Source: Plazaster borealis (Eukaryota; Echinodermata; Asteroidea; Forcipulatida; Labidiasteridae). Taken from it: a stretch of DNA of 64,000 nucleotides. The notes beneath the pieces are model-generated. The model worked only from the letters and a program-made list of their open reading frames with translations, searched no databases and was not told the DNA's origin. This document shows positions 34,330-47,001 of the stretch, in pieces. Numbering within the stretch: position 1 is the first letter of the stretch; each line of letters opens with the position of its first letter. The position numbers and the translations under genes were made by a program. The DNA is taken from the NCBI GenBank assembly GCA_021014325.1, contig CM037461.1:3497501-3561500 (forward strand), read 5' to 3'.

Positions 34330-34935
34330 GGGTATAAACACCACAGCAACTGGCAGATTTTTAGTGCGTGGAAACTATTCTGTGATTGGTAGCGGCACAG
34401 TGGGAGAATGGAAGCTTCCGATTGGACGGCTGTGATTGTGGGCGTGTCTTCATCCACGACTGCACGACATAAGGTTGTGGCTAGTCGTGTCGATTTCAGT
34501 CGAACTTGAACGTGCGGACAAATTACCACGTGGCGCTTGCGACCAGAAAACAAATCTGTGTACTTGTTACAAAGGGAATTTCAAAGAAGAGTTTTTTATC
34601 TGTGTTGAACAATTGTTAATCGCTGTTCCAAATTACACCATTTATTTATCGGAAGGAGGAGAGGCTTGAGGAGGTTTGGAGGGGCAAGAGGGCCGGCAAC
34701 TACCAGGTTGTTCCTGTAATCAGGTAGGCTTATAACAAATCTAACTATTTCAACAGATATGTAAACTTTTGAAGTATTGGCATATTGTGGATGACATAGG
34801 TCTCTACCGTTGTACGTTTTAAAGTTGTTGTATACCGGTTACCCAAGGACTCATTTGATTGGCTTCAATAATTTACTCGTTTGTGGGTGGTTTGACGATT
34901 TGTTGGGGGGCAAGGTTTTTGGTGATCCGACGACT
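34330..34935 (+). promoter_or_regulatory. Presumed 5' region of gene 2
   Basis: About 600 bp with no recognised transposon, richer in GC and CpG than its surroundings, directly upstream of the gene 2 ATG. It contains a CACGTGG E-box-like site near 34530 and a donor-like CAG|GTAGGC near 34721 that could end a 5' UTR exon. No TATA box is obvious. Promoter assignment rests on position only. Confidence 0.35.
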
Positions 34936-37900
34936 ATGGCTTGCCTACGGGCTTGGTTCGTTGCCGTTAGCTCCCTAGTTGTCTGCCTTTCAGTGCTGGC
35001 CCAAGAAGATATCGTACCCAATGTGCTACCCGTCTCCGAAGGCTACTGTTTTTCTGTTGAGTCGGTTGGTGGCATCCTTAAGGACATCGAAGCCGCTCAG
35101 TTTCCCCGGAGTGACGCTTTTGGGTTTTCTCGGTTATACAAGCTTTGGGAGAGGCGTTTCCCTCAAGGGGCCCCGATTTGGACAGAGAGCTTCAAAAAAG
35201 CTGTGAACGTGTCCGGGGCCGATCTGATGAAAGTAGCCGTTTACGAACGCCTGTTCCTGCAACTTGAGCCAATTCTCAGGCGCGTTGAGGATTCCCCTAA
35301 CACAGAAGACCCCAAAGCGCATTACATCCAAGATAACGTCAACTTGTCCGCAGAATTGAAGAAATTCGGTCTCTATGGCATGCTCCTCTACCCAAGCCAA
35401 GCCATACTACAAGTACACGGCCTCCAGTCAGACGAACTTGTTTCCGCAGAGAAGAGGGATCGTCAATTCGAAGGGTATCTCGAAAACATCTTCGCTCTTT
35501 TCGCAAATAAGATTGTTCCTGTCATATTCGAGGGCGATTATGTATACCTTTTAGACGCTGCGGGTAACTTAGGTGGGATGCAAATCGCTAATCCGATTAG
35601 TCTAATCCAGCAAGAAATTCAAACGGCATTTGCAAATGTGATGGCACAATCTGGCAACTACATACATTTTTGTCTAGGGAACACGTCGTGTTTAATCTGC
35701 GAGGGACCGTTGTTTTTCACAATCTATGAAAAGTCCTTAAAATCTAAAGTTGAGGAATTTCACAACCGAATGCTGACACTCGGCCGCGAACTTCAGCTTC
35801 TCCTTCATGCTTCAGACGCGGACGGTTCGACTGGTGAGAGCTTAACCGGAAAAGATGGCGATGCTGACGGCACACCAACCGGAACAGGTGGCGATGCTGA
35901 CGGCACACCAACAGGAACAGGTGGCGATGCTGACGGCACATTCGCCTGGTCGGACGGAGACGCTGACGGCGCGATCAACTGGCCGTACGTAGATACTGAC
36001 GGCACCTCACCTGGTACAGATGACCAACACAATATGACAGGGAAAAGGAACATCCTTCCCGTTCCAACATCGATGTCAATCCTGATTAAGAATAAGACCT
36101 GCCGCTCTTTCATGTTCGGCCAGAAAAAGCGCACGTACAGGCCATATCTTTCTGGTGTTAACCCAGAAGAGTTGAGGGGGCTCCTGATGAACCTTATTGA
36201 TACTTTCAACTGGGACATCGCGCTCGAGAACAAAGACGGTCAAATCAGGGAGTTACTCAACGAGATTGCACAGAAATCAACCGTACCTTTGTTAAGGTTG
36301 GAAACATTAGATCGGTGCATGAATCTAACCATCAGAGCTCTGAGTTTCGCCGTTGATCTTAAGGCAAGTGTAACTAGAGCATACGATATGGAAGGTGTGT
36401 ACCAGTATATCCCATACAACACACAAGGTAACATGGGTGAAGATGCCATCGCAAATTTCAAGACGGCAGCCCTGGCTGCTTTGCTTCTTTACGATAATGC
36501 AGAAGCGTCCACTACTCCGCTCGATGTCAGTGAAAAGCCGCAGACTTTGGAAGTCTTCACAAGAGATGCATTTCGTAAGATAAAAGAATACTTCCTATCA
36601 ACGACTTGGCAGACAACAGAAACAACATACTATGTTTCAGACTATCTTAATTTTGAAGAATTTCTTGATACAGTTGATAAGAATCTAGACATTTTCTTTG
36701 AGTCCCTTTCGAATGCACCTTTTATGTCAAGTGCACAATTATTTAGCATGATAGGCCCATTTTCTGTGCAGAATGAGTGCACTGACTCTGGTGATCTACT
36801 CTCCTGCAGTATATGCAACCAACCTGAAATGCTAACGTATTATACGCAACCGCTTGAAGCCATCAATCAAGCTCTAACGGCATACCACAACTCACTTGAG
36901 CAGAAAGCGAAAACCTTTCAAGAAAGGGTGGATACGCTCATCAAAAGCATGACACCCATTGATCCCTATGTTACGCAAACCGATGACACCGATACTGGTG
37001 GCGAAACGGGAGTCGATACCGACGATGGAACTCACACCGGCGACGGAGGGGGAGTCGATACTGACGATGGAACTCACACCGGTGACGGAGGGGGAATCGA
37101 TACCGACGATGGAACTCACACCGGCGACGGAGGGGGAATCGATACCGACGATGGAACTCACACCGGCGACGGAAAGGGTGACGACACCAGCGGTGTAACC
37201 GACGGCGATACCACTGGCCAGACAGAAGACGAAACAACCGACGAGATGGGGCATGACGAGACTTACATCAAAGATCCGGTACGCATGCAAGACCTCTTTA
37301 TCGACTCTTCTTCATTGTGCCGTGACATTAAAATCGCCATGGAGACCAGGGAACTAGATTTAATGGCGGTCGTTCCTGCCGATTTGAAGATGGAGTTAGA
37401 AAACCTGCAAACTCATGTAAACTGGGCGGATAGGGTTAATAAAGCTTTGACTGACGATACCCAAACGCCCCAGCAGTTACTCAACAATATCGCCCAACAA
37501 TCTACAAGTGGTTTGGTTCTCCTTGAGGCCTACCGTAGCATCTTCTATCAAACCGTCCAACTACTCAGAATCGTCGCTGAGCAGAAGTCTAAAATCGGTA
37601 ATCCGTTGCCCATGCCGCCCTCTATGACGTACACCAGTAGCAAAATCGAGAACAAGTTATTTAAAAGTTTCGAGCGAGCGGGTTTGGCCGCAGTGCTTCT
37701 CTATCACGAAGAAGTTACAACAGATTTAACACGAAAGCCCAGCACACACAACGAGGAATCAACACCGTTCGAGCAATTTATCGAAGGGGCAATCTTCCAG
37801 CTAGAAAATTACTACAAAATGAAACTTGGTCTCACTCAATTAAGTGAAGATGCCGACATTTGGAAATTGTTCAGTGACAACCTAGAGAGAGTACATGTTG

Positions 37901-39313
37901 AACTAGGTGACGTCATGTCGGACTTGAAGAGTGTCGAGGTAATGTCCTCCGACACCTGGAAACCCTTTAATGTTCATGAGTGCGACGTAATGTCGACAAG
38001 TCCGTCTGACTCCTTAAACGGACAAGTCTTTTACTCATGCCAGATTTGTGTCGACCCCGACATCTGGAGTGAACCCCCTGCTACGCGCCGGTTGGCTGCT
38101 GCATCTTTTAGTGGAATTGACGAATCACTCAATGAATACCACGACAATGTAATGAACATCGCAACCAGTTTGAAAGAGAAGGTAGATGAGCATGTAGAGT
38201 CCCAAGATCAAGGTGGCCTCGATGACGAAGTCACTGTTCTTCCTTCCCCTTCACAAGAAGAGCCCGGCGATAAAATTGACCCTAATCGATGCATAGGTTT
38301 AACAGCTTCTCAGAATTGGTTGATTGAAACTCCCGGTCAAGCCATGCTAAGTGACGCCCTGCGCGGGCTGGTTGAAAACTTTACGGTATCCTATCTGGAG
38401 AGGTCACAACAGCTTCGTCGCAAGTTGCAGGGAAATAGAAACATGATCACCTCATTTCTCCCCACAACCGTGGACTTCCAGTCTGAAGATGTTTTCAAAA
38501 TCATGATTGCCGCGGGCGTCGGTGAGGAGATAATGCATTCATTCAGAGAGATGTTGGGTATGCTGAAACCTGCTCAGGAGGCAAAGAACAAAACGGCTGA
38601 CGTCACCGCAGCGGGGAACCCATATTTTGACGGCACTTACACTGGGTACGGAGGCTACGAAAGGGCCACCGAGACAGATACCCTTCAATGGGGGATGATG
38701 CCCAATCGCCCGCATGGTCTCCTGGCAAATTTGAGCCTTCCCGGGGTATTGTTTTTCCCATCAAAAAGTACTCTGCAGTACATAAACACCACCCACTCGG
38801 TCACCATACCAGCCATCAACAGCTCCCTCCTCCGGCTTCTCGCTCCTTTCGAATCCAAATTATTTCAACCTACTATAACCGATAAATACATCTACACTCT
38901 CATCAAAACCATGATCTCAGAATTGATTGAAAAATGCAAAATGGAAAACATCGAGGCCGATGGCACGGTCAAGGAAGTATTTGCCACAGTGTTCGCTCAA
39001 GTAGACCTAACTGACACCCTCTCCCATATTTTCGCGGCTGTTGGCAACGTGTTCGGTGAGCAAATGGACGAAACAGACGAACTGGTAGCCGGTGCGTTCA
39101 CGCAGCAGTTGTCACCGCCTAGTCCAAGTTTATTAGATGTCCAATGCACGAGTGACAGAGAAAGAAACGCTATGTGTGACGTTTGTGTCAACGATGATGG
39201 AAAAAAGATGATGTCGATGCTCATGGGCGAAAGAACCGACGCCATCTTAGAACCTCTTCGCGAGATGCTCAAACAGCGTGCCGAAAAACTACGCATGTAT
39301 TTGAATCCAGACG
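34936..39313 (+). CDS. Gene 2: secreted protein with four four-cysteine modules and acidic repeat linkers
   Basis: One uninterrupted exon of 1459 codons plus one base. The first in-frame ATG has a strong context, and residues 1-23 are a clear signal peptide (hydrophobic FVAVSSLVVCLSVLA). Four modules follow. Their first cysteines are C38, C389, C795 and C1119. Their C-terminal triplets are C246-x5-C252-x2-C255, C615-x8-C624-x2-C627, C1016-x18-C1035-x2-C1038 and C1404-x9-C1414-x2-C1417. Each module has a GLYGMLLY / ALAALLLY / GLAAVLLY / SLPGVLFF signature (from residues 141, 508, 912, 1263), then an amphipathic segment such as FEQFIEGAIFQLENYY, and ends in a coiled-coil-like helix. Linkers are 11-residue GDADGTPTGTG repeats (about 294-375), 14-residue VDTDDGTHTGDGGG repeats (about 676-775) and a short one (1094-1118). 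The exon ends at G|GTGAGT, phase 1; reading through would add an unrelated 42-residue tail. Family not recognised; probably an extracellular structural or binding protein. Confidence 0.92.
35815..36045 (+). repeat. 33-bp coding repeats of gene 2 linker 1
   Basis: GGCGATGCTGACGGCACA recurs at 33-bp spacing, encoding GDADGTPTGTG units that degrade downstream (GDADGAIN, DTDGTSPG). The repeat stays in frame. The Asp/Gly/Thr composition resembles flexible or calcium-binding acidic linkers; binding is not shown by sequence alone. Confidence 0.8.
37012..37179 (+). repeat. 42-bp coding repeats of gene 2 linker 2
   Basis: Four nearly identical 42-bp units encode VDTDDGTHTGDGGG. High nucleotide identity between units points to recent expansion or homogenisation compared with the diverged modules on either side. 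Confidence 0.85.
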
Positions 39314-39709
39314 GTGAGTTCCATTTTGTTTTACGGTACAATAGACCCCCTTGCATCAACCTCGTCCCCATGGTTTACTTTATTTCCAACCATGTTTACA
39401 ATAGTAAACCCTTGGAGGGAAACTCCTTACTTGGACCCTGATTGGGCAACGACTGGTGTACACAAGTCTAACGTAAACATGTTAAGTTGTACTCATTCAG
39501 TATTCACCATGTTCACAGTCAGACTATTCTAATTTGCATACGTATCCAACAAAATTGGATATGCAAATGATCCAATACCAGGGTGAGATAGCAAGAGGTT
39601 GCCTCTTGCATATGATGTCACATGCCCAAACAGAGGGCCCAATGCAAGGGGTCTATTACAGCGTTGTTTTCCAATACATCCCGACCACGGCCAAATTTCA
39701 TGGAGATGC

Positions 39710-40084
39710 TTAAAGGCACTGAACACGTTTGGTAATTACTCAACATATATATAAGCATAAAAACTTACTTGGTAACAAGCAACGGAGAGCTGTTGATAGT
39801 ATAAAACATTGTGAGAAACGACTCCTTCTGAAGTAACGTAGTTTTTGAGAAAGAGGTAATTCCTCACTAGAATAATAAAAGACTTCTTGCAAGAAGCATT
39901 TTATTCCTATCTGAAAGCACACAAATTTGTACAACGAGGATGTTTTTTCTTTCATCATTTTATTGCAACTTCGATGACCAATTGAGCCCAAATTTTCACA
40001 GGCTTGTTATTTTATGCATATGTTGGGATACACCAAGTGAGAACACTGGTCTTTGACAATTACCAAACGTGTTCAGTGCCTTTA
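39710..40084 (-). mobile_element. TTAA family A copy in the gene 2 downstream intron
   Basis: TTAAAGGCACTGAACACG to GTGTTCAGTGCCTTTAG, after CATGGAGATGC. Confidence 0.86.
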
Positions 40085-40828
40085 GGCAAAAAAGTTACTA
40101 AGCACAAATTATGCTTACCAGACAAGGGTTACCAGCTAAAATACCAATTTACATGTACACAATGTAACCGGTAATCTGCTTGCTTTTGCTTAGCAGAAAA
40201 TTGTTAAGAAATATTTTCTGCTTGGGCAGCTCTATTCAATTGGGCCAAGCGGCTGGTGACGAGGGGTTTCGATACGGTGCATTGCCTATGGTGGCGGGGT
40301 GGTCCCATTCTGTGTACACGATTTTGTTTCTTCAAAGTTTAACCTAGTTTATGGCTATACAACTGATTATATTATCGTTTGGAATGTAAAATTTAGCCAT
40401 GATAAAAATATGAATGTAAAATAAAAATCAATTATGAAAACCCGAGATATGAGACTTGACCTCTGTTTCTGTTTGCTTGTAAACAATTAATAATTTTGCC
40501 CAACTGACGTTAATGTTATCATTAAACCTATGTAATGGTCGCACAATTGACAAATGGAGTTTCTTAAAAATCGTCCAAAGTTTAAATTTTGTTTCGCTGT
40601 TAATAATAACAATTTATTTGTATTATGTACAAATTGAAACTGCGTTGTTAACAAATTGCTATGGCCTTTTTTCAAGAATTTTGTATAAATAGAATTTAAA
40701 CAGAAGAGTTTTATTTCATAGAAAAATATAGTCGTTGTTCGAGTTGTTTTCTCGTTTTCAAGACGCGTGAGACTTGCACAGTCTAATGTTGACACCCCTT
40801 TGTTGTCTGGCATTTATGTCATAGATTT
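40085..40828. other. Dispersed-repeat remnant and unassigned DNA
   Basis: 40090-40240 belongs to the repeat described at 17400 (GCTTAGCAGAAAATTGTTAAG). Nothing recognised after it. Confidence 0.5.
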
Positions 40829-41228
40829 CTAAGGCATCGTATACGTTTGGTAATGACATTACTCTGAAAATTAATGGCAATAAAAACTTACTTGGTAAGA
40901 AGTACAGCAGCTTTGGATAGTGTAATGCATTTTGAGAAACTTTTCACTTCGAAGAACTGCGGTTATGGAAAAATATATCACTTTTTATCCCCCAAAACAT
41001 TTGAATCTGAGAAGCGTTACGCGTAATGCTTCTCAGAATGTGTATTCCAATGCAGATTATTCTTCCTGCGTGGACAAAACCGCTCCAGATTTTCGGCATT
41101 ATCTCAAAAACGCTACCACCTTTTTAAATGAAATTTTCACAGGTTGGTTTTATGGTACATATCTACAACTGTATAGGTTTGAAACAAACAACAGGCTCCA
41201 ATTACCAAACGTGTACGATGCCTTTAAG
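40829..41228 (-). mobile_element. TTAA family B element
   Basis: AAGGCATCGTATACGTTTGG to GTGTACGATGCCTTTAA; the left TTAA is lost. Confidence 0.82.
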
Positions 41229-41241
41229 GGCAACGTATACC

Positions 41242-42116
41242 CAGTGGCGTAACTAAGTGGCGGGGGGGGGGTCACGTGTCCCCCCGGGTGCCCCCCCCCC
41301 CATTTGAAATCTGGAATTTTGTGATTGGAAATTTCCAGAGTAAAATATTTTATTTTATACGCTTTGATGAGATAATTTCTATGTTTTTAAAACTATTTTT
41401 TCCACTTACATGCAGAAAATACATATTTTTGTACACTCACGCCAGACTATCTTATGAAAAAAATAAGTAACATAAAAAAGGCGATGAAAAAGGGGCTTGT
41501 TCAGGCCCGTAACGAGGATTTGTTTGATTTGTTTTTTGGGGGCGAATATGAACGAAAATGTACATCGGCGCGTTAGCGCCGTCCGTCACGTAGCGACACA
41601 GGGGGGAGTTGCCGGAGGATGTGCCCCCCTCAGAAGTTCGCAATTTTGTAAAAAAAGAATGCCCAATTCAAGCCATTTGGTGCACCATTTTTGCGCTATG
41701 ATATTGGTTATTATATCTGAAAACAACTCAACTACAGCTTGGTATAAATATTATTTCTGCATATTTAATGCTCAGAGACGGCGTATGCCACCCATTGCGT
41801 CCTCTATTTACATCTTTGTATATTATTTTGTTATAAATGTCATAATTTAACGATAATAGGTCACAGTTACGATGCAGACATTTTTGATTAATTATTTTTT
41901 GCAGACTTTTTTATTCAATTTTGTTTTAATAGTTTATTTATTTATTGTTTATTTTTTATGGGGGCCGTCCGACCCCCCCCCCCGATTATGGGCATCTGCT
42001 TGTTTTAAAGAAAAAGGCAAACGGAAACTTGGCCAGAAGTGCCCCCCTAGAAAAAAATGGTGCACCCCCTTGTGCCCCCATAGTTTTTAGAAAATTTTAC
42101 CCTAGTTACGCCGCTG
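41242..42116 (-). mobile_element. hAT-type non-autonomous element, copy 2
   Basis: CAGTGGCGTAACTAA to TAGTTACGCCGCTG, 875 bp, inverted relative to 2236-3083 and clearly the same family. The target duplication is CGTATACC / AGTATACC (7 of 8). Confidence 0.88.
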
Positions 42117-42169
42117 AGTATACCCTTTGATGTTTGGAACCTTTCGATTGATTAATCCTACATTAAACT

Positions 42170-42681
42170 AATCTGCGAAAATGTAATTTCAAAAGGTGGT
42201 AGCGCTTTGGGGATATTGCCGAAAATCTGGAGCGGTTATGTCCACTTCGGAAGAATAATTTCATGCAGAAACGTTTCTCAGATTGAAACATTTTTATAAC
42301 CCCTGTCTCTAAAAAAAAAACATTCCTTTAGTAGGGAGTCGTTTCTCAAAATATTATACATTATCAACAGCTGCAGTGCTTCTTACCAATTAGGTTTATA
42401 TGGATTGGATTAGATTAGATTATATATCATTTATTGTCCACAATTAAAAATACGGAAATTTGATTTCCACTGGCAATAGGAAAATAACAAACATGTATTT
42501 TACAATATGTACGCACAAAGTACAACGAACAATAAAAGACCAGCGTTAAAATACGAACATACGAGTATGTCCATTAAAAACTACCAAAAAACAAAAGATA
42601 CAGCACATCAGAAGATTAAAAGCAACAACGATAGTCATTAGTTTTTACAGTAATTACCAAAGGTATACCATCCCTTTAAGC
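42170..42681 (+). mobile_element. Family B element with a nested LINE 3' tail
   Basis: AAAAGGTGGTAGCGC, CTTCGGAAGAATAAT and ATTACCAAAGGTATACC are family B in plus orientation. 42400-42640 holds, on the minus strand, TGTGGACAATAAATG and an AATCTAATCT tail typical of non-LTR 3' ends. Confidence 0.6.
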
Positions 42682-44975
42682 AATGTTCCCCTCTGGTTCA
42701 AATTAAACAAATTGTTACACCACATTTTGAAATTCTTGCTAAAACCCGTGGTTTGCTGCGTGTTACACAATTGAAGAGGACAAACGAGACTGTTGGGCCG
42801 TTTCCAAATTGGTGGCTACGGCTAGGCTGTTGCTAAGGGCTGCTGCTAAGGACGTCCTATACTTCAACGCATGATGACGCGGTGATCCAGCCGTAGCCAC
42901 AGCCGTAGCCGCAATTTCAGCCACGTCCCGAGTTTAGTCTCGCTGTTATTCACACCTTGGGCGTGTTTTGGCGGCCATGACTGGGAACAACTTTCTGACG
43001 TAAAAATCTCTGACCGAAACAGTTTTCGAGAGCTACGCGAAAACTAATCGAAAACCGGAAACAGTTTATGACGTAGGTACATCTCGTGAAAGTTCATGTT
43101 CTTAAAAAATACAACCTTCGTTTTATTTTGAAGTGATGCAACTTAGTCTTTGTAACTAATCAACATTATTTAATTGTTATGTTTCAGCGGGATTTCATTT
43201 TTAAATAAATACCATTGACATTGTTTGAAAGTTTTTAGAGTCTGCAATCTTGAAACCAAGTCTATAACCGATCCAATAGATCGGTTACGGTTTGGTCGGA
43301 ACAGCCGCGTCACGCAGTTCAAACGAAAACGCGAAAACGCTTAACCGATAACCAAAGCTCAAACATGTTTCTGGTTGGGGTCGTCAAAACGCACTCCTTT
43401 TAACTTGAACGCTGGTCTCGGATAGGTCAGTGTGCGATTTCGATTCACACGATTTACAAGTGCTTGGGAACCCGAGGTCCCCGGTTTTCTGAATGACCAT
43501 GTGACCTGTCACATGTTTACAAAAGAGCCACAGAGCCTGTGCTGCGTTCTACTTTGCGCATAAAAAAAACCCACAACCATTCGCGCAAACATTGTGATCG
43601 TTTGTGACCGATTGGAACGATTGGTTGCGCACTTCGTGATATCAATATGAGGGCGCTCTGTAATGAAGATGGCGACACCGTATTGTATTGTAGGTATATG
43701 TTAATCCTCGTTTGTACATCACGACATCAACTAATTAAGTTGTTATTTCAACTCCAGCCGACTGCGTTACCAATCACTGAAACACATTTCAATTGTTTTT
43801 GTGACAAGAATATCGTCTGCTTATCTTTCGTTCTTCACCCACCAACACATCATAAAACACGCTCGCCTACGGTTGCTAACGTTGTTGACTTCCGACTAGT
43901 GGTATTTTGGGTGACATAGGCCCAGAAAAAAAATGGTCCTATATGCCGAGAGGTGTAGGGACATTCTTCAAGATTGATGCTTGGACGTTTGGAAAATTTC
44001 ACTGCTGTAGGGGTGTTTTTATTTGGAGGGAGAATAACTCTCCGGGCCTTGGGACTCCCCATATTGAGCAGAGGATAAAGGTTCAATATTCAATGGATAA
44101 TTTTCTGTTTACTGTAAAAAGCTGTGAGACTTATTGGTATTTTGTATTTTTGAATATTTAGCATTTTGCACTGTATGCTTTTGGAGTGTATTTAGTGGGG
44201 TGCACCCCTAACGGATGGACACTCGCCATTTACAACCAACACAAGAGGGCGCATGTTTGTTCGTTTAGGGGCGCACCACTTAATAAGCAAACAGTGCTAA
44301 ACGCTAATTATTCAAAAATACTCAACAAATATTTAAAAGTCCCTCAGCTTCCACAAGACAAACCAAATATATTTGCTAACATCTAAACTTTGTTTTATTT
44401 TCAATTTTTGTTAGGTTAGCCGTTTGGCTTTTGAACTAGGCTCATCCAAATTAAAAACACCCCTAAACGGCTAAACTGGCCAGACTCCATCTTGGAAAAA
44501 TTACCCTACACCTTTTAGCAAAATAGGGCCAGTTTTGGAGGGCAGGTGTACCCCTAAATGCTCCAGGTTGGCAGTCAACAATTGTCATACTCCATAAAAA
44601 CCATGACCTGTAAATCTTTGATCTACAGAAAAAGTTGTGGGTTTACACTTTTTTGAAAAAATGAGGCTCCGCTCATGAGTTTCTCTCTATTCAGTCTGGT
44701 GCCACCCTTGTCGGTTATTACCCGTATGACAAAACACGACTAACGTCGGGGAGGGACACTAGTCGAACACATCCAACTTACTGTTTTAAAAACAATGATA
44801 ACATAAACTAAACAAAATAGTCCAAAAGATAAAGCAAAAAGTACAAACAATTATACGACACAATGTCTTGTAAATGTTGGGCGATTTGTACAGTTCTTGC
44901 GATGCATGTATAGCACTAAGGCGATAATGTCCATGCCTCATAATATAAAACACATAATATGGAATGGCATGATTC
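42682..44975. other. About 2.3 kb unassigned DNA
   Basis: No transposon or convincing gene recognised. CpG-containing non-repetitive sequence with short frames only. Confidence 0.4.
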
Positions 44976-44981
44976 AGTCAT

Positions 44982-45122
44982 TAGTGCTAGTCTACCCCCC
45001 CCCCCCCCCCTCGGGCATGTGAGTGACCAGAAGATGGACATATTTCGATCGGCCTTCGGCTCGTGAAATAGGTCCCTCTTCTGGTCACTCACAGTCCCTC
45101 GGGGAGATAGACGTGCTCTAGT
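44982..45122. repeat. Hairpin with CTTCGG loop
   Basis: GTGAGTGACCAGAAGA and TCTTCTGGTCACTCAC are the arms of a roughly 65-bp-arm inverted repeat with TTTCGATC...GAAATAG inside; a C run of about 17 sits in the left arm. Confidence 0.8.
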
Positions 45123-45184
45123 GTATAATAATAACTAAACTATATAGGATTTGAGGCATTGCATGGTGAGGTATCAATATATTT

Positions 45185-45592
45185 GGTTTGCGGTAACACC
45201 ATGTGTGTATCTACTTGCTAGGTAGAGTTTGTTCTTAGAGAACTGTCTTGCTTAATTCTACCACCGCGGAGTAGATTGTTCGGGTGTTCGGGAGACTTCT
45301 CCTGACGATGACTAGAGCAAGCTAGTCGAAACGTTGAGACCAATCCAAGAACTGACTCCGCGGTAGTACAGTTAATTACGATCTATAAGCTAAAGTAGTA
45401 GTCCCAACCTATTTCTATACCATCCGCCCAGGTAGTAGTTAATAAGCAGGACAGTTCTTTTCAGAACTGAGAAGTCTCCCGAACACCCGAACAATCTACT
45501 CCGCGGTAGTAGAATTAAGCAAGACAGTTCTCTAAGAACAAACTCTACCTGGCAAGTAGATACACACATGGTGTTACCGCAAACCAAATAAT
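45185..45592. repeat. Large inverted repeat with CTGACGA...GAAACG motif
   Basis: The arms (about 45187-45310 and 45465-45592) are nearly identical: GGTTTGCGGTAACACCATG, CTAGGTAGAGTTTGTTC and CGAACAATCTACTCCGCGG recur inverted. In between, CTCCTGACGATGACTAG with GCTAGTCGAAACGTTG forms a hairpin. Related to 36-262. Confidence 0.85.
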
Positions 45593-46015
45593 AACTAAAC
45601 TGTTTTAATTCACAAACTCACGAGCAAATCAAAAGCATTTCATCAATAAAAGGAATGGTTTAAGTTTCCTCAAATTCAGCTGTTATAATAGTCGTTCACT
45701 GTTCACATCATTAGAGGGCGCTGTAACCAGTCAAACAACTTAAGTATTTGTCTGGTTCGGGACTATTTCCCGCAAATTATGCTTGCGCGATGTCTTGACG
45801 CGCATCTAGTTCACGGTGGCACAAATCTCATGCACTAGCCCATAATAGTTAACCCCACGTGACCTTGTTTTAGCCAATCAGTATACAGAATTAGCAAGAG
45901 GTGTGTTATACATCTATATATTTATTTATTTATTATCTTTTATCAGAGTATAACACGTTCACAAACAATCTGATCTCTAGGTGCCACGAAATATCAAAAG
46001 CACAAAGACTGTACA

Positions 46016-46228
46016 GTGCAAAAACTTGGGTGTTTTAAATTGAAACCATGGGTGATGTACCCAGGAGAGAATCAATTTGTTTTAAAGGTGTTAAAATAAC
46101 ACCAATGTCATTTTGTTGGCAGAAATTAGTGTTGTTTTCACACCCTATGTTGTAAATGTTCATTCTTTTTTCGGGTTTCTATATGTGACACCATGGTGTC
46201 AATTTTAACACCCCAGTTTTTGCAGTGT
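46016..46228. mobile_element. ACACTGCAAA-type foldback element
   Basis: CAGTGCAAAAACTTGGGTG to CACCCCAGTTTTTGCAGTG; same family as 17772. Confidence 0.72.
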
Positions 46229-46665
46229 AACTTGCGGATTGAAACGTCAACTAAAAGGAGCAAATAGACAATAAAAACACATTTACAAAACTGCAAAATC
46301 TCTAAGATGAAAATTTGTTTTAAAATATTTTCGCCTTTTTACGAAGCTACTATAATTAGCGAATATGATTTTTAGAAAATCATGTTTGAAGTTGGACTAA
46401 TCAAACTAATGTATAGGACACTACTTACTCTTTTTTCTTTTGAAGGGAACGTATAGGCTACCTTTGCTTTTTTGAACCGTTCGGTTGTTTTAATCATAAT
46501 ATAAATGTAGATAGGTGAAATTTTTAAAAACATCGCAAAACAATTTGTTTTCAAAAACAACTTACACAATAGGCATACACTCTGTGGCTGCTATTCGATG
46601 TGCCCGGAAGTCCAGATTCTCGCGAAAGCTCGTACGCTCTCGAGGTCAACTTACACACTTCTATC

Positions 46666-47001
46666 TTAGAGGCGTCGTACACGTTTGGTAATTGTCAAAG
46701 ACCAGTGTTCTCATTTGGTGTATCCCAACATATGCATAAAATAACAAGCCTGTGAAAAATTGGGCTCAATTGGTCATCGTAGTTACAATTGTGTGCTTTC
46801 AGATAGGAATAAAAACTTCTTGCAAGAAGTTTTTATTATTTTAGTGAGAAAATACCTCTTTCTCAAAAACTACGCTACTTTAGAGGGAGTCGTTTCTCAC
46901 AATGTTTTATACTATCAACAGCTCTCTGTTGCTCGTTACCAAGTCAGTTTTTATGCTAATATATATTTTGAGTAATTACCAAACGTGTACGATGCCTTTA
47001 A
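46666..47001 (+). mobile_element. TTAA family A copy, internally deleted
   Basis: TTAGAGGCGTCGTACACG to GTGTACGATGCCTTTAA. Confidence 0.83.

Noticed and set aside
34810..34935. Upstream start for gene 2 at a non-ATG codon
   Set aside because: The first in-frame ATG at 34936 gives a clean signal peptide; the extension has none.
35744..37290. Antisense Arg/His/Val-rich frames over gene 2 linkers
   Set aside because: Shadows of in-frame acidic repeats.
39314..39441. Extension of gene 2 to the stop at 39439-39441
   Set aside because: It requires ignoring a perfect G|GTGAGT donor, and the added peptide has no module or linker character.
43647..44386. Short frames in the repeat-free 42.7-45 kb region
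   Set aside because: Fewer than 100 codons, no domain, no consistent splice signals.
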